Shown piece by piece: positions 39,432-48,363 of a DNA stretch of 64,000 nucleotides. Each line of letters starts with the position of its first letter. Positions within the stretch are counted from its first letter, which is position 1. Both the position numbers and the translations under genes were made by a program. Origin of the DNA: Boseongicola aestuarii (lineage in GTDB: Bacteria > Pseudomonadota > Alphaproteobacteria > Rhodobacterales > Rhodobacteraceae); NCBI RefSeq assembly GCF_900184815.1, contig NZ_FXXQ01000008.1, forward strand, positions 62,001-126,000. Reading direction: 5' to 3'. A model generated the notes under the pieces. That model ran no database searches, was not told the origin of the DNA, and was given only the letters and a program-made list of their open reading frames with translations.

Positions 39432-40652
39432 TTAAAAGAAAGCTTGCAGATTGGTTTGCGCGCGACCGAGGATCAGGGCGTGAATGTCGTGGGTGCCTTC
39501 GTAGGTGTTCACGGTTTCAAGGTTCATCATGTGGCGAATGACTTGAAACTCCTCGCTAATCCCGTTGCCGCCGTGCATATCGCGGGCCATGCGCGCGATA
39601 TCGAGCGCCTTGCCGCAGTTGTTGCGTTTGATCAGGCTGATCATTTCGGGGGCGGCGTTTGCGGCGTCCATCAGGCGACCGACCTGCAAGGCGGCCTGAA
39701 GGCCCAGCGTGATTTCGGTCTGCATGTCGGCCAGCTTTTTTTGAAACAATTGCGTCTGCGCGAGGGGCTTGCCGAATTGCTTGCGATCCAGCCCGTATAG
39801 ACGCGCGGCGTGCCAGCAGGCTTCGGCGGCACCCATCACACCCCAGGCGATACCATAGCGGGCGCGATTCAGGCAGCCAAAGGGGCCTTTCAGACCCGCG
39901 ACGCCAGGAAGCAGGGCGTCCTCGCCGACTTCGACGTTTTCCATCACGATCTCGCCGGTGACTGATGCGCGTAGAGATTGTTTTCCCGATATTTTCGGAG
40001 CGGAGAGGCCTTTCATGCCTTTTTCGAGAACGAAGCCCTTGATCTTGCCGTCATGGGCGTCGGACTTGGCCCAGACCACGAAGACGTCGGCGATCGGGCT
40101 GTTCGAGATCCACATTTTGGCGCCGTTCAGAAGGTAACCGCCGTCCGTCTTGCGCGCGGTCGTCGTCATGCCCGCCGGGTCAGAACCGGCGTCCGGTTCG
40201 GTCAGGCCGAAACATCCGATGAGCGTGCCTGCGGCCAGTCCCGGCAGGTATTTCTGCCGCTGTTCTTCGGTGCCGTAGGCATAGATCGGATACATCACCA
40301 GCGAGGACTGCACCGACATCATCGAGCGATAACCGGAATCCACACGTTCAATCTCGCGCGCGACAAGCCCGTAGGCGACATAGCCGGCACCCAACCCGCC
40401 ATAGCCTTCGGGGATCGTGACGCCGAGCAGGCCCGCAGTTCCCATTTCGGCGAAAATGCCGGGATCGACGGTCTCGTTTGCGTAGGCAGCGCGCACTTTC
40501 GGGGCCAGAACATCACCTGCAAAATCGCGTGCGCCCTGTGCCAGCATGCGTTCTTCTTCACTCAACTGGTCCGACAGGCGCAACGCGTCTTCCCAGTCGA
40601 AACGACCAAGATCGGGAGCGTCTTTGGATGTCGGCGTCGCTTGCAGGTTCAT
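39432..40652 (-). CDS. gcdH: Glutaryl-CoA dehydrogenase
   Basis: FAD enzyme converting glutaryl-CoA to crotonyl-CoA in lysine/tryptophan degradation. Start ATG 40652 ([16 protein letters not shown]) gives 406 residues. ACAD motifs: [28 protein letters not shown], and the end motif [17 protein letters not shown] with the catalytic Glu in TYEGT. The [13 protein letters not shown]-terminus is typical of GcdH. A CaiB-type transferase commonly neighbours this gene but is absent here. Confidence 0.93.
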   Translation of the reverse strand: MNLQATPTSKDAPDLGRFDWEDALRLSDQLSEEERMLAQGARDFAGDVLAPKVRAAYANETVDPGIFAEMGTAGLLGVTIPEGYGGLGAGYVAYGLVAREIERVDSGYRSMMSVQSSLVMYPIYAYGTEEQRQKYLPGLAAGTLIGCFGLTEPDAGSDPAGMTTTARKTDGGYLLNGAKMWISNSPIADVFVVWAKSDAHDGKIKGFVLEKGMKGLSAPKISGKQSLRASVTGEIVMENVEVGEDALLPGVAGLKGPFGCLNRARYGIAWGVMGAAEACWHAARLYGLDRKQFGKPLAQTQLFQKKLADMQTEITLGLQAALQVGRLMDAANAAPEMISLIKRNNCGKALDIARMARDMHGGNGISEEFQVIRHMMNLETVNTYEGTHDIHALILGRAQTNLQAFF

Positions 40653-40766
40653 CGGGGGCCTCTGTGTCGAAGGGTGAAGAATCGGTGCAAGTGTCGCGCA
40701 ATCACCAGCGAAACGAAAGGGCGCGCCTGCACCAACAGGGCGCAAGCCGGCGTAGCCCCAAACATG

Positions 40767-40797
40767 AAAAAACCCGACCAAAGTGGCCGGGTTTTGA
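40767..40797 (-). terminator. Terminator of infC
   Basis: AAAACCCG ... CGGGTTTT stem with inner ACCA/TGG pairing, followed on the minus strand by a T-run. It lies 21 bases past the infC stop. Confidence 0.8.
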
Positions 40798-40817
40798 AAA
40801 AAATTGAGATCGGGCGC

Positions 40818-41360
40818 TTACTTCGCAGGGCCGATCATCATGACCATCTGGCGGCCTTCCATCTTGGGCATGTTCTCGACCTTGCCGACACCTTCGACAT
40901 CGTCGGCCACACGCTCCAGCAACTCACGTCCAAGGTTCTGGTGCGCCATTTCGCGCCCGCGGAACCGCAACGTTATTTTGACCTTGTCCCCGGCTTCGAG
41001 GAACCGCATCACGTTGCGCATCTTGACGTCATAGTCGTTGGTGTCCGTATTGGGGCGGAACTTGATCTCTTTGACTTCGATGATCTTCTGTTTCTTGCGG
41101 GCCTCGCTCTCGCGCTTTTGCTGCTCGTACTTGAACTTGCCGAAGTCCATGATCTTGCAGACGGGAGGGGTCGCATTCGGAGAAATTTCAACCAGATCGA
41201 GCCCGGCATCAATCGCCATTTCCACGGCGCGTTCCGGCGTCACCACGCCGACGTTTTCTCCTTCGGCGCCGATAAGGCGAATTTCGGGCGCTCGGATATG
41301 TTCATTGATCCGGGGGCCTGTGTTACGCACCGGGGGTGCGTTGTGTGGTCTGCGAGCGAT
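40818..41360 (-). CDS. infC: Translation initiation factor IF-3, predicted ATC start
   Basis: Binds the 30S subunit and checks start-codon/tRNA pairing. The protein should begin [16 protein letters not shown] with ATC at 41360: AAGGAC lies 7 bases upstream, and the resulting 180 residues equal the usual IF3 length. E. coli infC uses the rare AUU start for self-repression, and an ATC start would work alike. Conserved blocks include [11 protein letters not shown] and [17 protein letters not shown]-type (core EIKFRPNTD). The next in-frame candidate upstream would give an N-terminus unlike the family. Confidence 0.93.
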   Translation of the reverse strand: MARRPHNAPPVRNTGPRINEHIRAPEIRLIGAEGENVGVVTPERAVEMAIDAGLDLVEISPNATPPVCKIMDFGKFKYEQQKRESEARKKQKIIEVKEIKFRPNTDTNDYDVKMRNVMRFLEAGDKVKITLRFRGREMAHQNLGRELLERVADDVEGVGKVENMPKMEGRQMVMMIGPAK

Positions 41361-41575
41361 GGTGAGCGTCCTTTCCGTAATGACTGTTCTGGTCGCGTAA
41401 ATTAAGGGCAGTTCGCGCTGCTTACAACCATGAAAGCGCGACCTTGGGCAATGGAGACCACTTCTGTTGCATTGGCTGTGTTTTGCCGGTTTTGCGGCAG
41501 TGCAGCATTGGGGCTGGACAATGGAGGCCGCGGGTCTCATGAGGCGCCTAGTTTGGTTACCAGGAGACCTGAGTT

Positions 41576-42259
41576 ATGAGAAATATCGTTATTGCAGTCA
41601 TCGTCCTCGCCGTTGCCGCGGCAGGTTGGTTTTTCCTGCAAAATCAAGGAAATGAACCGGCTGTGGTCGAGGCACCCGCACCCGTGGAAACCCCGGCTGC
41701 CGTAGAAGAGGTCGTCGAGGAAACAACCGAGGCCGCCGAAGCTGTCGGCGATGCTGTCGAGACCGCTGTTGAAGGTGCGTTGGATGCTGCCAACAGCGCA
41801 ATCGACCAGGCTGCCACGGCCGCATCCGACGCTGTCAACGAAGCCCTTGGCGAAGGTTCGGCTGCGGCGGATGCCGTGGGTGATGTGGTTAACAATCTGA
41901 CGGAACAGGCGCAGGATGCTGTGCAGGGCTTGGCCGACGAGGCAACCGGCGCCGCAACAACGGATGCCACTGAAACCGGGACCGAGGCGGCAGCCGATGC
42001 GACCGAGGCCGCGTCTGATGCAACCGAAGCGGCCGCAGATGCCGCGACAGAAACGGCGACCGATACCGCAGACGCGGTTGCGGATGCGGCACCCGAAGCG
42101 CCCGCGTTTGATGCGGATGAGTTGCGTGCGCGGGTCGCCGCCAGTGAACTCGGCGCCTTGGCGAAGGCGACGCTGAACGCGGCGATCAATGCTGCCGAAG
42201 GTAACCCCGAGATGATTCAGGACGTGATCGATCAGGTCTCGGAAGCACTCGGAAACTAA
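41576..42259 (+). CDS. Membrane-anchored Ala/Thr/Glu/Asp-rich low-complexity protein
   Basis: 227 residues. One N-terminal helix (IVIAVIVLAVAAAGWFF), then about 150 residues of repeated DAxxAAxDAxxEA-like units with almost no aromatic or basic residues, and a short ordered C-terminus (ELGALAKATLNAAINAAEG). It probably sits in the periplasm as a long acidic helix or disordered spacer. Preceded by GGAGAC; followed by a terminator. No family recognised. Confidence 0.75.
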   Translation: MRNIVIAVIVLAVAAAGWFFLQNQGNEPAVVEAPAPVETPAAVEEVVEETTEAAEAVGDAVETAVEGALDAANSAIDQAATAASDAVNEALGEGSAAADAVGDVVNNLTEQAQDAVQGLADEATGAATTDATETGTEAAADATEAASDATEAAADAATETATDTADAVADAAPEAPAFDADELRARVAASELGALAKATLNAAINAAEGNPEMIQDVIDQVSEALGN

Positions 42260-42262
42260 GAC

Positions 42263-42299
42263 AAAAGGCCGCGCAGGACGGGTTCCGGCGCGGCCTTTT
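42263..42299. terminator. Bidirectional terminator
   Basis: Stem AAAAGGCCGCGC / GCGCGGCCTTTT with a 13-base loop, symmetric A and T runs, between two convergent genes. Confidence 0.8.
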
Positions 42300-42318
42300 C
42301 AAGTGTCAAAACGATAGT

Positions 42319-43164
42319 TCAGTCGAGAAACGCTTTTTCAACGACATAGTGCTGTGGCCGCGAATTCGCGCCCTCGACCAGACCATAGCCTTCCAGCATG
42401 TCCTTTATTTCCAGATTGAACGCCAGATTTCCGCACACCATCGCACGGTCGGTTTCCGGCGTCAGTTCCGGCACATTCAGGTCGGCAAACACTTCGCCCG
42501 AGCGCATCAGATCGGTGATCCGGCCCATCTTCGGGCTCTCTTCGCGCGTGGTCGTGGGATAATACCTCAACTTGTCGGCAAATCCTTCACCTATAAGTTC
42601 CGCCAGCATCTCGTCTTCGCGGATCGACTGGATCAGATCCCGGCCATAGGTCAGCTCTCCCACCTCGCGGCAGGTGTGCGTGATGATGACTTCGTCATAG
42701 TCCTCATAGGTCTGCGGGTCGCGTAAAAGCGACGCAAAAGGTGCAAAGCCCGTGCCGGTTGCGAACAGCCAGAGACGTTTGCCCGGTAGCAGCGCGTCAT
42801 GCACCAAGGTGCCGACAGGTTTCGGGCGCAGGATAATTTCGTCTCCTGGCTTAATGTGCTGTAATCGCGAGGTTAATGGCCCATCCTGCACCTTGATCGA
42901 ATAGAACTCTAATTCGTCATCCCAGGATGGCGATGCGATGGAATAGGCGCGCAGCAGCGGTTTCTGCTTGCCTGTTTTCGGGTCCGGGTCGCCCATCAGG
43001 CCGATCATCACGAACTCGCCCGAACGAAATCTCAGCGACGCAGGCCGCGTGCAGCGGAAGGAAAACAATCGGTCGGTATAGTGCTTAACTTCCGTGACGC
43101 GCTGTGCATCGGGAAGGGTCACGGGTCTGGCTGTGGCTTGGTTCACGTGTTTCTGCTCGGTCAT
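42319..43164 (-). CDS. fpr: Ferredoxin--NADP+ reductase
   Basis: FAD enzyme moving electrons between NADPH and ferredoxin/flavodoxin. 281 residues: FAD motif RAYSIASP (RxYS), ATGTGFAPFASLLRD (NADP phosphate-binding), and a C-terminal VEKAFLD with no aromatic stack, as in bacterial subclass I Fpr. It ends the sulfite cluster and may supply electrons to sulfite reductase through ferredoxin. Confidence 0.93.
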   Translation of the reverse strand: MTEQKHVNQATARPVTLPDAQRVTEVKHYTDRLFSFRCTRPASLRFRSGEFVMIGLMGDPDPKTGKQKPLLRAYSIASPSWDDELEFYSIKVQDGPLTSRLQHIKPGDEIILRPKPVGTLVHDALLPGKRLWLFATGTGFAPFASLLRDPQTYEDYDEVIITHTCREVGELTYGRDLIQSIREDEMLAELIGEGFADKLRYYPTTTREESPKMGRITDLMRSGEVFADLNVPELTPETDRAMVCGNLAFNLEIKDMLEGYGLVEGANSRPQHYVVEKAFLD

Positions 43165-43232
43165 AAATGTTAACGACCCTTCTAGGGTCGCCCCTCGTCC
43201 TAAACGTTGATGTCAGTCAAATAAAGCGTCGT

Positions 43233-43652
43233 TCAACCGCGCAGCCGCGATTGATAGTCATGCGCGCGCCAATCGGCACGGGCCAACCACTGATCTTCGG
43301 GCTGGCGCTCCGCCAGTTCGGCGTCGATCTCAACCTCGTTAAACCCTGAGCGACGCGCCATCGCATATTGGTCGGCGATGACGTGACCTTTGGCGCGAAG
43401 ACGCCCTTGAAAGCCCATCAGACGCAGGCGGCGCGCAATGGTAAAGCCGCGTCCATCGGCAAAGCTGGGGAAATCCACCCGGATCAGATCGATCCCCGGA
43501 AGGCGGTCCTGCAAGATTTCGGGATCGGCATCGCTTGCCAGATCCACGGCGACAGCAGGGGCGGAATCGTTGGCTGCAAGCTGCTGCGGCAGCTTGAACC
43601 CTTGCGCCCAATCATCGCTTTCAAAGCCTGTATCGGTGACGATGACGGTCAT
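43233..43652 (-). CDS. DUF934 protein of the sulfite/sulfate reduction cluster
   Basis: 139 residues, no cofactor motif. DUF934 members travel with cysH/cysI in proteobacteria; conserved features here are VDFPSFADGRGF and LRLMGFQGRLRAKGHVIADQ. The start overlaps the cysH stop by 4 bases. Function unproven, probably assists sulfite reductase. Confidence 0.88.
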   Translation of the reverse strand: MTVIVTDTGFESDDWAQGFKLPQQLAANDSAPAVAVDLASDADPEILQDRLPGIDLIRVDFPSFADGRGFTIARRLRLMGFQGRLRAKGHVIADQYAMARRSGFNEVEIDAELAERQPEDQWLARADWRAHDYQSRLRG

Positions 43653-44398
43653 GTCCGCGCCTCCGAAAACCGTCGAACGGTTTGGCCGTTAACCAAGTGT
43701 ATCCCGCATTCCGACTTGTCCAGCCCGCGCCAGCGACCCGCACGCGCATCTTCGCCGGGCGCCACTTTCGTCGTGCAGGGCGCACAACCGATCGAGGCAT
43801 AGCCCTTCGAGACAAGAGGATGGCGCGGCAAGCGGTTGTTTTGAAGATAGTCCTCGATATCCGCGTGCGAGAAATGCGCAAGAGGATTGATTTTCATTCT
43901 GTTTTCGCCGTCAGCCTCGAAGAAGCGAAGCGCGGTGCGCTTGCCGCCCTGAACGCGTTTGCGCCCCGTGACCCACGCCTCAAAAGGGGCGAGAGCGCGT
44001 TTCAGCGGCTCGGACTTGCGCATCGCACAGCAGGCGTCCGGGTTGGTCACATGCAACCTGCTATTGGGGTCGTTCACAAAGGTTAAGTCCCGGTCGGGGC
44101 CAAAGACCCGCACATCGGTCAACCGTAATGCCGTCGCAACATCGCGTTGGTACTCCAGCGTTTCAGGAAAGAGCATTTCGGTGTCCAGAAACAAGACCGG
44201 CGTGGTCCTGTCGATCACCGAAACCATGTGCAAAAGCACGACGGACTCGGCGCCGAACGATGACAAGAGCGCAGTGCGACCGACCAGAGGGTCACGTAAC
44301 GCGTGTTCCAGAACAGATGCCGCCGAGTGGTGGGCATAGATCCGGTTCAGTTCGTCAACGCGTTCGCTGACCGGGGAAACTGCGGCTTCAAGCGGCAT
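43649..44398 (-). CDS. cysH: Assimilatory APS reductase (4Fe-4S CysH type)
   Basis: Reduces adenylyl-sulfate to sulfite. 249 residues with the catalytic ECGIHL, a vicinal DACCAMRK pair and GCAPC, which together ligate a 4Fe-4S cluster; this marks the APS-using rather than PAPS-using form. Overlaps the sulfite reductase gene upstream by 11 bases and DUF934 downstream. Confidence 0.93.
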   Translation of the reverse strand: MPLEAAVSPVSERVDELNRIYAHHSAASVLEHALRDPLVGRTALLSSFGAESVVLLHMVSVIDRTTPVLFLDTEMLFPETLEYQRDVATALRLTDVRVFGPDRDLTFVNDPNSRLHVTNPDACCAMRKSEPLKRALAPFEAWVTGRKRVQGGKRTALRFFEADGENRMKINPLAHFSHADIEDYLQNNRLPRHPLVSKGYASIGCAPCTTKVAPGEDARAGRWRGLDKSECGIHLVNGQTVRRFSEART

Positions 44399-46058
44399 TT
44401 TGTGCCTCCTTTTCGGGATAAAGAGCTGCCTTGAACGGGGTCAGTCCGACCCGGCGATAAGTCATGAGAAACGTCTCATCCGCATCATTTCGGATGTGCA
44501 AATAGGCCCCAATCAGCCGCTCGATCGCAGGTACGATGTCCTCGGCGGAAAAGCCGGGACCCGCGCGTTCTCCAACTGTGGCTGTTTCGGTTCCGTTGCC
44601 GCCAAGCGTAATCTGGTAATTCTCGACACCGGCGCGATCCAGCCCCAAAATTCCGATGTGACCCACGTGGTGGTGGCCACAGGCGTTGATGCAGCCCGAA
44701 ATCTTGATCTTCAGCGCCCCGATCTCGTGCTCCAGTTTCAAAGCGTCGAACCGCTCTGCGATCTCCTGCGCGATCGGGATCGACCTTGCCGTCGCCAGCG
44801 CGCAATAATCCATGCCGGGGCAGGCGATGATGTCGCTCACCAGACCGATATTCGCGGTTGCGAGGTCTGCAGCGCGTAAACCTTCGTAAACAGCCGGAAG
44901 ATCGGATTTATGCACATGTGGCAGGATCACGTTCTGCTCGTGGCTGATGCGCAGTTCGTCATGTCCATAACGTTCGGCAAGCTCGGCCAGTGCGCGCATC
45001 TGGTCCGCGCTGGCATCCCCAGGCGTTGCGCCGTGTTTCTTGATCGAAACCGAGACAATCGCATAGCCCGGCGCGCGGTGGTCATCCAGATTTGTGTCCG
45101 TCCAGGATCGAAACGCTGGGTTGGCCGCACGATACGCCTCATATCCTTCAAGTTGGGCATCGCGGAACGTCGGGGGGGTGAACTCAGCTTCGATTTTCTT
45201 CAACAGATCCTGATCGAAGCCACTGAATTCACGTCGTAATTCGTCAAAGCGTGCTTCCACGAGATCGCGGATCTTATCCAGCCCGTTCTCTGCAACCGTA
45301 ATCTTGATGCGCGCTTTATACTTGTTGTCGCGGCGTCCAAGCAGGTTGTAAACGCTGACAATCGCTTCGCAATAGGGCAGCAAGTGCGCCTTAGGCAGAA
45401 AGTCCCGGATCACTTTTCCGATCATCGGCGTGCGACCCAAGCCACCGCCAACAATCACCTCGAAGCCGGGTTCACCCGCGTCATTCCGGACCATCCGAAG
45501 CCCGATATCATGTGCCTTGGTGACGGCGCGATCCTTTGGCGAACCCGTCACCGCAATCTTGAATTTCCGCGGCAAGAACTGGAATTCGGGGTGGTCAGTC
45601 GACCATTGCCGCAAAAGCTCCGCAATGGGACGCGGGTCTTCGATTTCGTCCGCTGCAGCGCCCGCAAAATGATCTGCGGTCACATTGCGGATCGTGTTGC
45701 CCGAGGTTTGAATGGCATGCATCCCGACGTCCGCAAGGGCGTCCAGCATGTCTGGAATATCTTTTAGTTTCGGCCAGTTATACTGAATATTCTGGCGCGT
45801 CGTAAAGTGGCCATATCCTTTGTCCCATCGCTCGGCCAGATAGGCAAGCTGACGCATCTGGCGTGCGTTCAACGTGCCATAAGGGATCGCGACGCGCAGC
45901 ATATAGGCATGCAGCTGCAAGTAGAGACCGTTCATCAGTCTTAACGGCTTGAATTCGTCCTCGGTGAGCGCGCCTTCGAGGCGTCGCTCGACTTGACCAC
46001 GAAACTGGGCCACGCGCTCGCGCACGAATTTTTCGTCGAAATCTGTATAGGTATACAT
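44388..46058 (-). CDS. cysI: Nitrite/sulfite reductase, siroheme-4Fe-4S (CysI type)
   Basis: Six-electron reductase; cluster context points to sulfite to sulfide. From ATG 46058 (MYTYTDFDEKF) it has 556 residues; an upstream open extension would run through the next gene. Siroheme/4Fe-4S ligands: ACPGMDYC and SGCINACGHHH (C-x5-C ... C-x3-C). The N-terminal TTRQNIQYNWP motif is typical. Ferredoxin (via Fpr) is the likely donor; there is no CysJ flavoprotein. Confidence 0.93.
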   Translation of the reverse strand: MYTYTDFDEKFVRERVAQFRGQVERRLEGALTEDEFKPLRLMNGLYLQLHAYMLRVAIPYGTLNARQMRQLAYLAERWDKGYGHFTTRQNIQYNWPKLKDIPDMLDALADVGMHAIQTSGNTIRNVTADHFAGAAADEIEDPRPIAELLRQWSTDHPEFQFLPRKFKIAVTGSPKDRAVTKAHDIGLRMVRNDAGEPGFEVIVGGGLGRTPMIGKVIRDFLPKAHLLPYCEAIVSVYNLLGRRDNKYKARIKITVAENGLDKIRDLVEARFDELRREFSGFDQDLLKKIEAEFTPPTFRDAQLEGYEAYRAANPAFRSWTDTNLDDHRAPGYAIVSVSIKKHGATPGDASADQMRALAELAERYGHDELRISHEQNVILPHVHKSDLPAVYEGLRAADLATANIGLVSDIIACPGMDYCALATARSIPIAQEIAERFDALKLEHEIGALKIKISGCINACGHHHVGHIGILGLDRAGVENYQITLGGNGTETATVGERAGPGFSAEDIVPAIERLIGAYLHIRNDADETFLMTYRRVGLTPFKAALYPEKEAQNAA

Positions 46059-46063
46059 GCGTT

Positions 46064-46363
46064 TCAGGCTCCGACTTGCTTGCCATGAGGATAATTTGAC
46101 GGGCCGCGCGTGCGGAATTCCTCGCGGAAATGCACCGGTGCAGGGCCCGCGTCCGAGGCTTTCGCGTCGACGAGATACGCGCCCACCACGACATCCGATT
46201 GCGCAATTGCAAAAAGCAACCGGTCCTGTGCAACAGCCTCGTCTTCCAGCAACTCGGCGTCCGCCATGTTGCGACTCCATTCGTCGCGTGGGGTTAACCA
46301 TACGGCATCGCCTTCGATCAGGTCATTCGCAGTCAACACCTTGGGTGTGAAAGGGCGGCTCAT
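46064..46363 (-). CDS. DUF2849 protein of the sulfite cluster
   Basis: 99 residues, soluble, with TANDLIEGDAVWLTP at the N-terminus and PVHFREEFRTRGPSNY at the C-terminus. DUF2849 genes lie between cysG and cysI in Rhodobacterales and Rhizobiales. 5 bases upstream of cysI and overlapping cysG by 4. Function unknown. Confidence 0.85.
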   Translation of the reverse strand: MSRPFTPKVLTANDLIEGDAVWLTPRDEWSRNMADAELLEDEAVAQDRLLFAIAQSDVVVGAYLVDAKASDAGPAPVHFREEFRTRGPSNYPHGKQVGA

Positions 46364-47757
46364 AGCGCGATCTCCTTTGTTAATTCCGGGGAGGCGGCCA
46401 GCGCGGCGCGTGGTGCGAGGCCGAATAGAATAAGGGCAGGGCCGTTCATATCGGCTGAAGAAATATCGTCTGGCAAAGTGGACAAACGGCTTTCCAGAAC
46501 ACGTTGGTCGGCGCGCGATGCGTTTTCGACCACCGTCACCGGCGTATCAGGTGCGGCGCCGTGCATCATTAACCTTCCCTGCACGAACCTTGATGCCTTT
46601 CTGCCCATGTAGATCGCCGCAACCTGACCCGGTGCCGCCAAAGCGCGCCAGTCGTGCTCGGCATAGCCTTTCATGTCGTGGCCGGTAACGAACCTTACCG
46701 AAGCGTTACGATCCCGCTTGGTCAGGCTTTGACCAATCGAGGCAACCGCAGCCGACGCCGAGGTGATTCCGGGCACGATCGAAAAGTTAACGCCAGCCTG
46801 AGTCACGGCATCGATTTCCTCGTCCAGACGCCCGAAAACCGTCGGATCGCCAGACTTCAAACGCACCACATGCGCGCCCCGAAGCGCGTGTTCGACGATC
46901 AGCGCGTCGATGTCGGACTGCTTCATCGAGGGTCCAAAGCCTTCTTTTCCCGCGTTGATGATCAGTGCTTCGCGGCGCGCCAGCTCAAGAATTTCGGGCG
47001 TCACCAAACGGTCGTGGATCACGACATCCGCCTCGTGCAAGGCACGCCGCGCCTTGATCGTCAGCAATTCGGGATCGCCCGGTCCGGCACCGACAAATGT
47101 CACGCGCCCCGCTTCAGCATCTCTGTAAATGTGTTGCGCCAGAAGGTCTTCGAGGCCTTTGTGCAAACCCGCTTCGCCCGCGCGGTCAAAGGTTTCGGGA
47201 CCGACGCGGTCGTAGTATTCTGACCAGAACGCCCGGCGCTTGCGGCCCATCGGCAAGACTTCGACAGCGCCGCGAAATGACTTGCCGACCCGCGCCAGCG
47301 TTCCAAGCGCGCGCGGAAGCCGCGCTTCGAGATCGGCCTTGATGGATCGCGCCAGGACCGGCGCTGCGCCTTCGGTGCCGATCGCAACCGTCACGGGATC
47401 ACGGTCGACGATTGCCGGAGTGATGAACTGGCTTTGGCCCAGATTATCGACCCAATTGGTTAACGCACCATCCGCCTGCGCGAGCGCTGTCACCCGTGCA
47501 TCTTCGGCGTCGTCGTCGTTCGCGGCATAGAAAAGCGTGGCACACATTGCGTCGCCCGGTTCCAGCGCGCGCGCGATAAGTGTTAACCGTCCTTGCGCCG
47601 CCAGAGCCGAAACCTCCGCAATCGGAGCGGCCGCCACGACGGTGATCCGCGCCTCGGTCTTCAGCAAAAGCCGAACCTTGGCCAAAGCGGCCTCGCCACC
47701 GCCGGACACGACGATGCGGCGACCTTCGACAGCAAGGAAAACGGGGAAATGCTTCAT
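46360..47757 (-). CDS. cysG: Siroheme synthase, CysG fusion
   Basis: Makes siroheme for sulfite reductase. Start ATG 47757 (MKHFPVFLAVEGRRIVV) gives 465 residues. The N-terminal 200 residues form the precorrin-2 dehydrogenase/ferrochelatase part (SGGGEAALAKVRLL NAD motif). The C-terminal part is uroporphyrinogen-III methyltransferase (VGAGPGDPELLTIKA, VVRLKSGDPTVFGR). First gene of the cluster, divergent from the DecR-like regulator. Confidence 0.94.
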   Translation of the reverse strand: MKHFPVFLAVEGRRIVVSGGGEAALAKVRLLLKTEARITVVAAAPIAEVSALAAQGRLTLIARALEPGDAMCATLFYAANDDDAEDARVTALAQADGALTNWVDNLGQSQFITPAIVDRDPVTVAIGTEGAAPVLARSIKADLEARLPRALGTLARVGKSFRGAVEVLPMGRKRRAFWSEYYDRVGPETFDRAGEAGLHKGLEDLLAQHIYRDAEAGRVTFVGAGPGDPELLTIKARRALHEADVVIHDRLVTPEILELARREALIINAGKEGFGPSMKQSDIDALIVEHALRGAHVVRLKSGDPTVFGRLDEEIDAVTQAGVNFSIVPGITSASAAVASIGQSLTKRDRNASVRFVTGHDMKGYAEHDWRALAAPGQVAAIYMGRKASRFVQGRLMMHGAAPDTPVTVVENASRADQRVLESRLSTLPDDISSADMNGPALILFGLAPRAALAASPELTKEIAL

Positions 47758-47789
47758 GACAGAACGACTCCGGTAGTTATTGCGCAAGA

Positions 47790-47851
47790 AATAGAACATT
47801 GTCCCGAAAAATTCGAGTATGGGCTTGATAGTAAGGACATTTGTTTCTATT
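47790..47851. promoter_or_regulatory. Inverted repeat in the cysG/decR-like divergent promoter
   Basis: AATAGAACATTGTCC (47790-47804) is mirrored by GGACATTTGTTTCTATT (47835-47851). A second, perfect palindrome GGAAC-AATC-GTTCC sits at 47864-47877. These are likely operators for the divergent regulator or another sulfur regulator. Confidence 0.5.
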
Positions 47852-47897
47852 CAATCACCAGCAGGAACAATCGTTCCATAATTACAAAGGAAACGGG

Positions 47898-48359
47898 ATG
47901 GCGGCGCGCCTTGATGAGCTTGATCGGAAAATCCTCGGCACGCTTCAGGCGGATGCCGCGCAGTCGCTGGATGAGATCGCCAAGAAAGTGGGCTCGTCGA
48001 AGACGCCAGTGTGGAACAGGATTCGCAAGCTTCGAGAGGCGGGGATCATCGGTCAGCAAACGGTGTTGCTCGATGCCGAAGCTCTTGGCTTCGAGGCGTG
48101 TTTCTTCGTTTTGATCCGGACCTCGGCGCACGAAGCTGGTTGGCAGGCGAAATTCCTCAAGGCCTTGAAAGAAAGGCCGGAAGTGATGGAAGCGCACCGC
48201 CTTGCGGGGGATATCGATTATATCCTGAAGGTGCGTGTGCGCAACGCGCGCGCCTATGACGAGTTCTATCAGGCGCTGATCTCGGAGGTGCAGATCTACA
48301 ACGTCACTGCGCTGCTTTCGATGGAAGAAATCAAGTCGACGACCATGCTGCCGATCTGA
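47898..48359 (+). CDS. Lrp/AsnC family regulator, DecR-like
   Basis: 153 residues from ATG 47898. HTH spans about residues 5-52 (LDRKILGTLQADAAQ ... PVWNRIRKLREAG), then the RAM ligand domain, with the C-terminus EIKSTTMLPI characteristic of DecR. DecR in enterobacteria responds to cysteine and induces its detoxification. Divergent from cysG, so it probably senses cysteine and adjusts sulfur assimilation here. Confidence 0.82.
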   Translation: MAARLDELDRKILGTLQADAAQSLDEIAKKVGSSKTPVWNRIRKLREAGIIGQQTVLLDAEALGFEACFFVLIRTSAHEAGWQAKFLKALKERPEVMEAHRLAGDIDYILKVRVRNARAYDEFYQALISEVQIYNVTALLSMEEIKSTTMLPI

Positions 48360-48363
48360 TCGA

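Noticed and set aside
39978-41405. 475-codon open frame on the plus strand
   Set aside because: Antisense to gcdH and infC, both convincing genes.
41644-42189. Ser/Ala-rich minus-strand frame
   Set aside because: Mirror of the low-complexity repeat on the plus strand.
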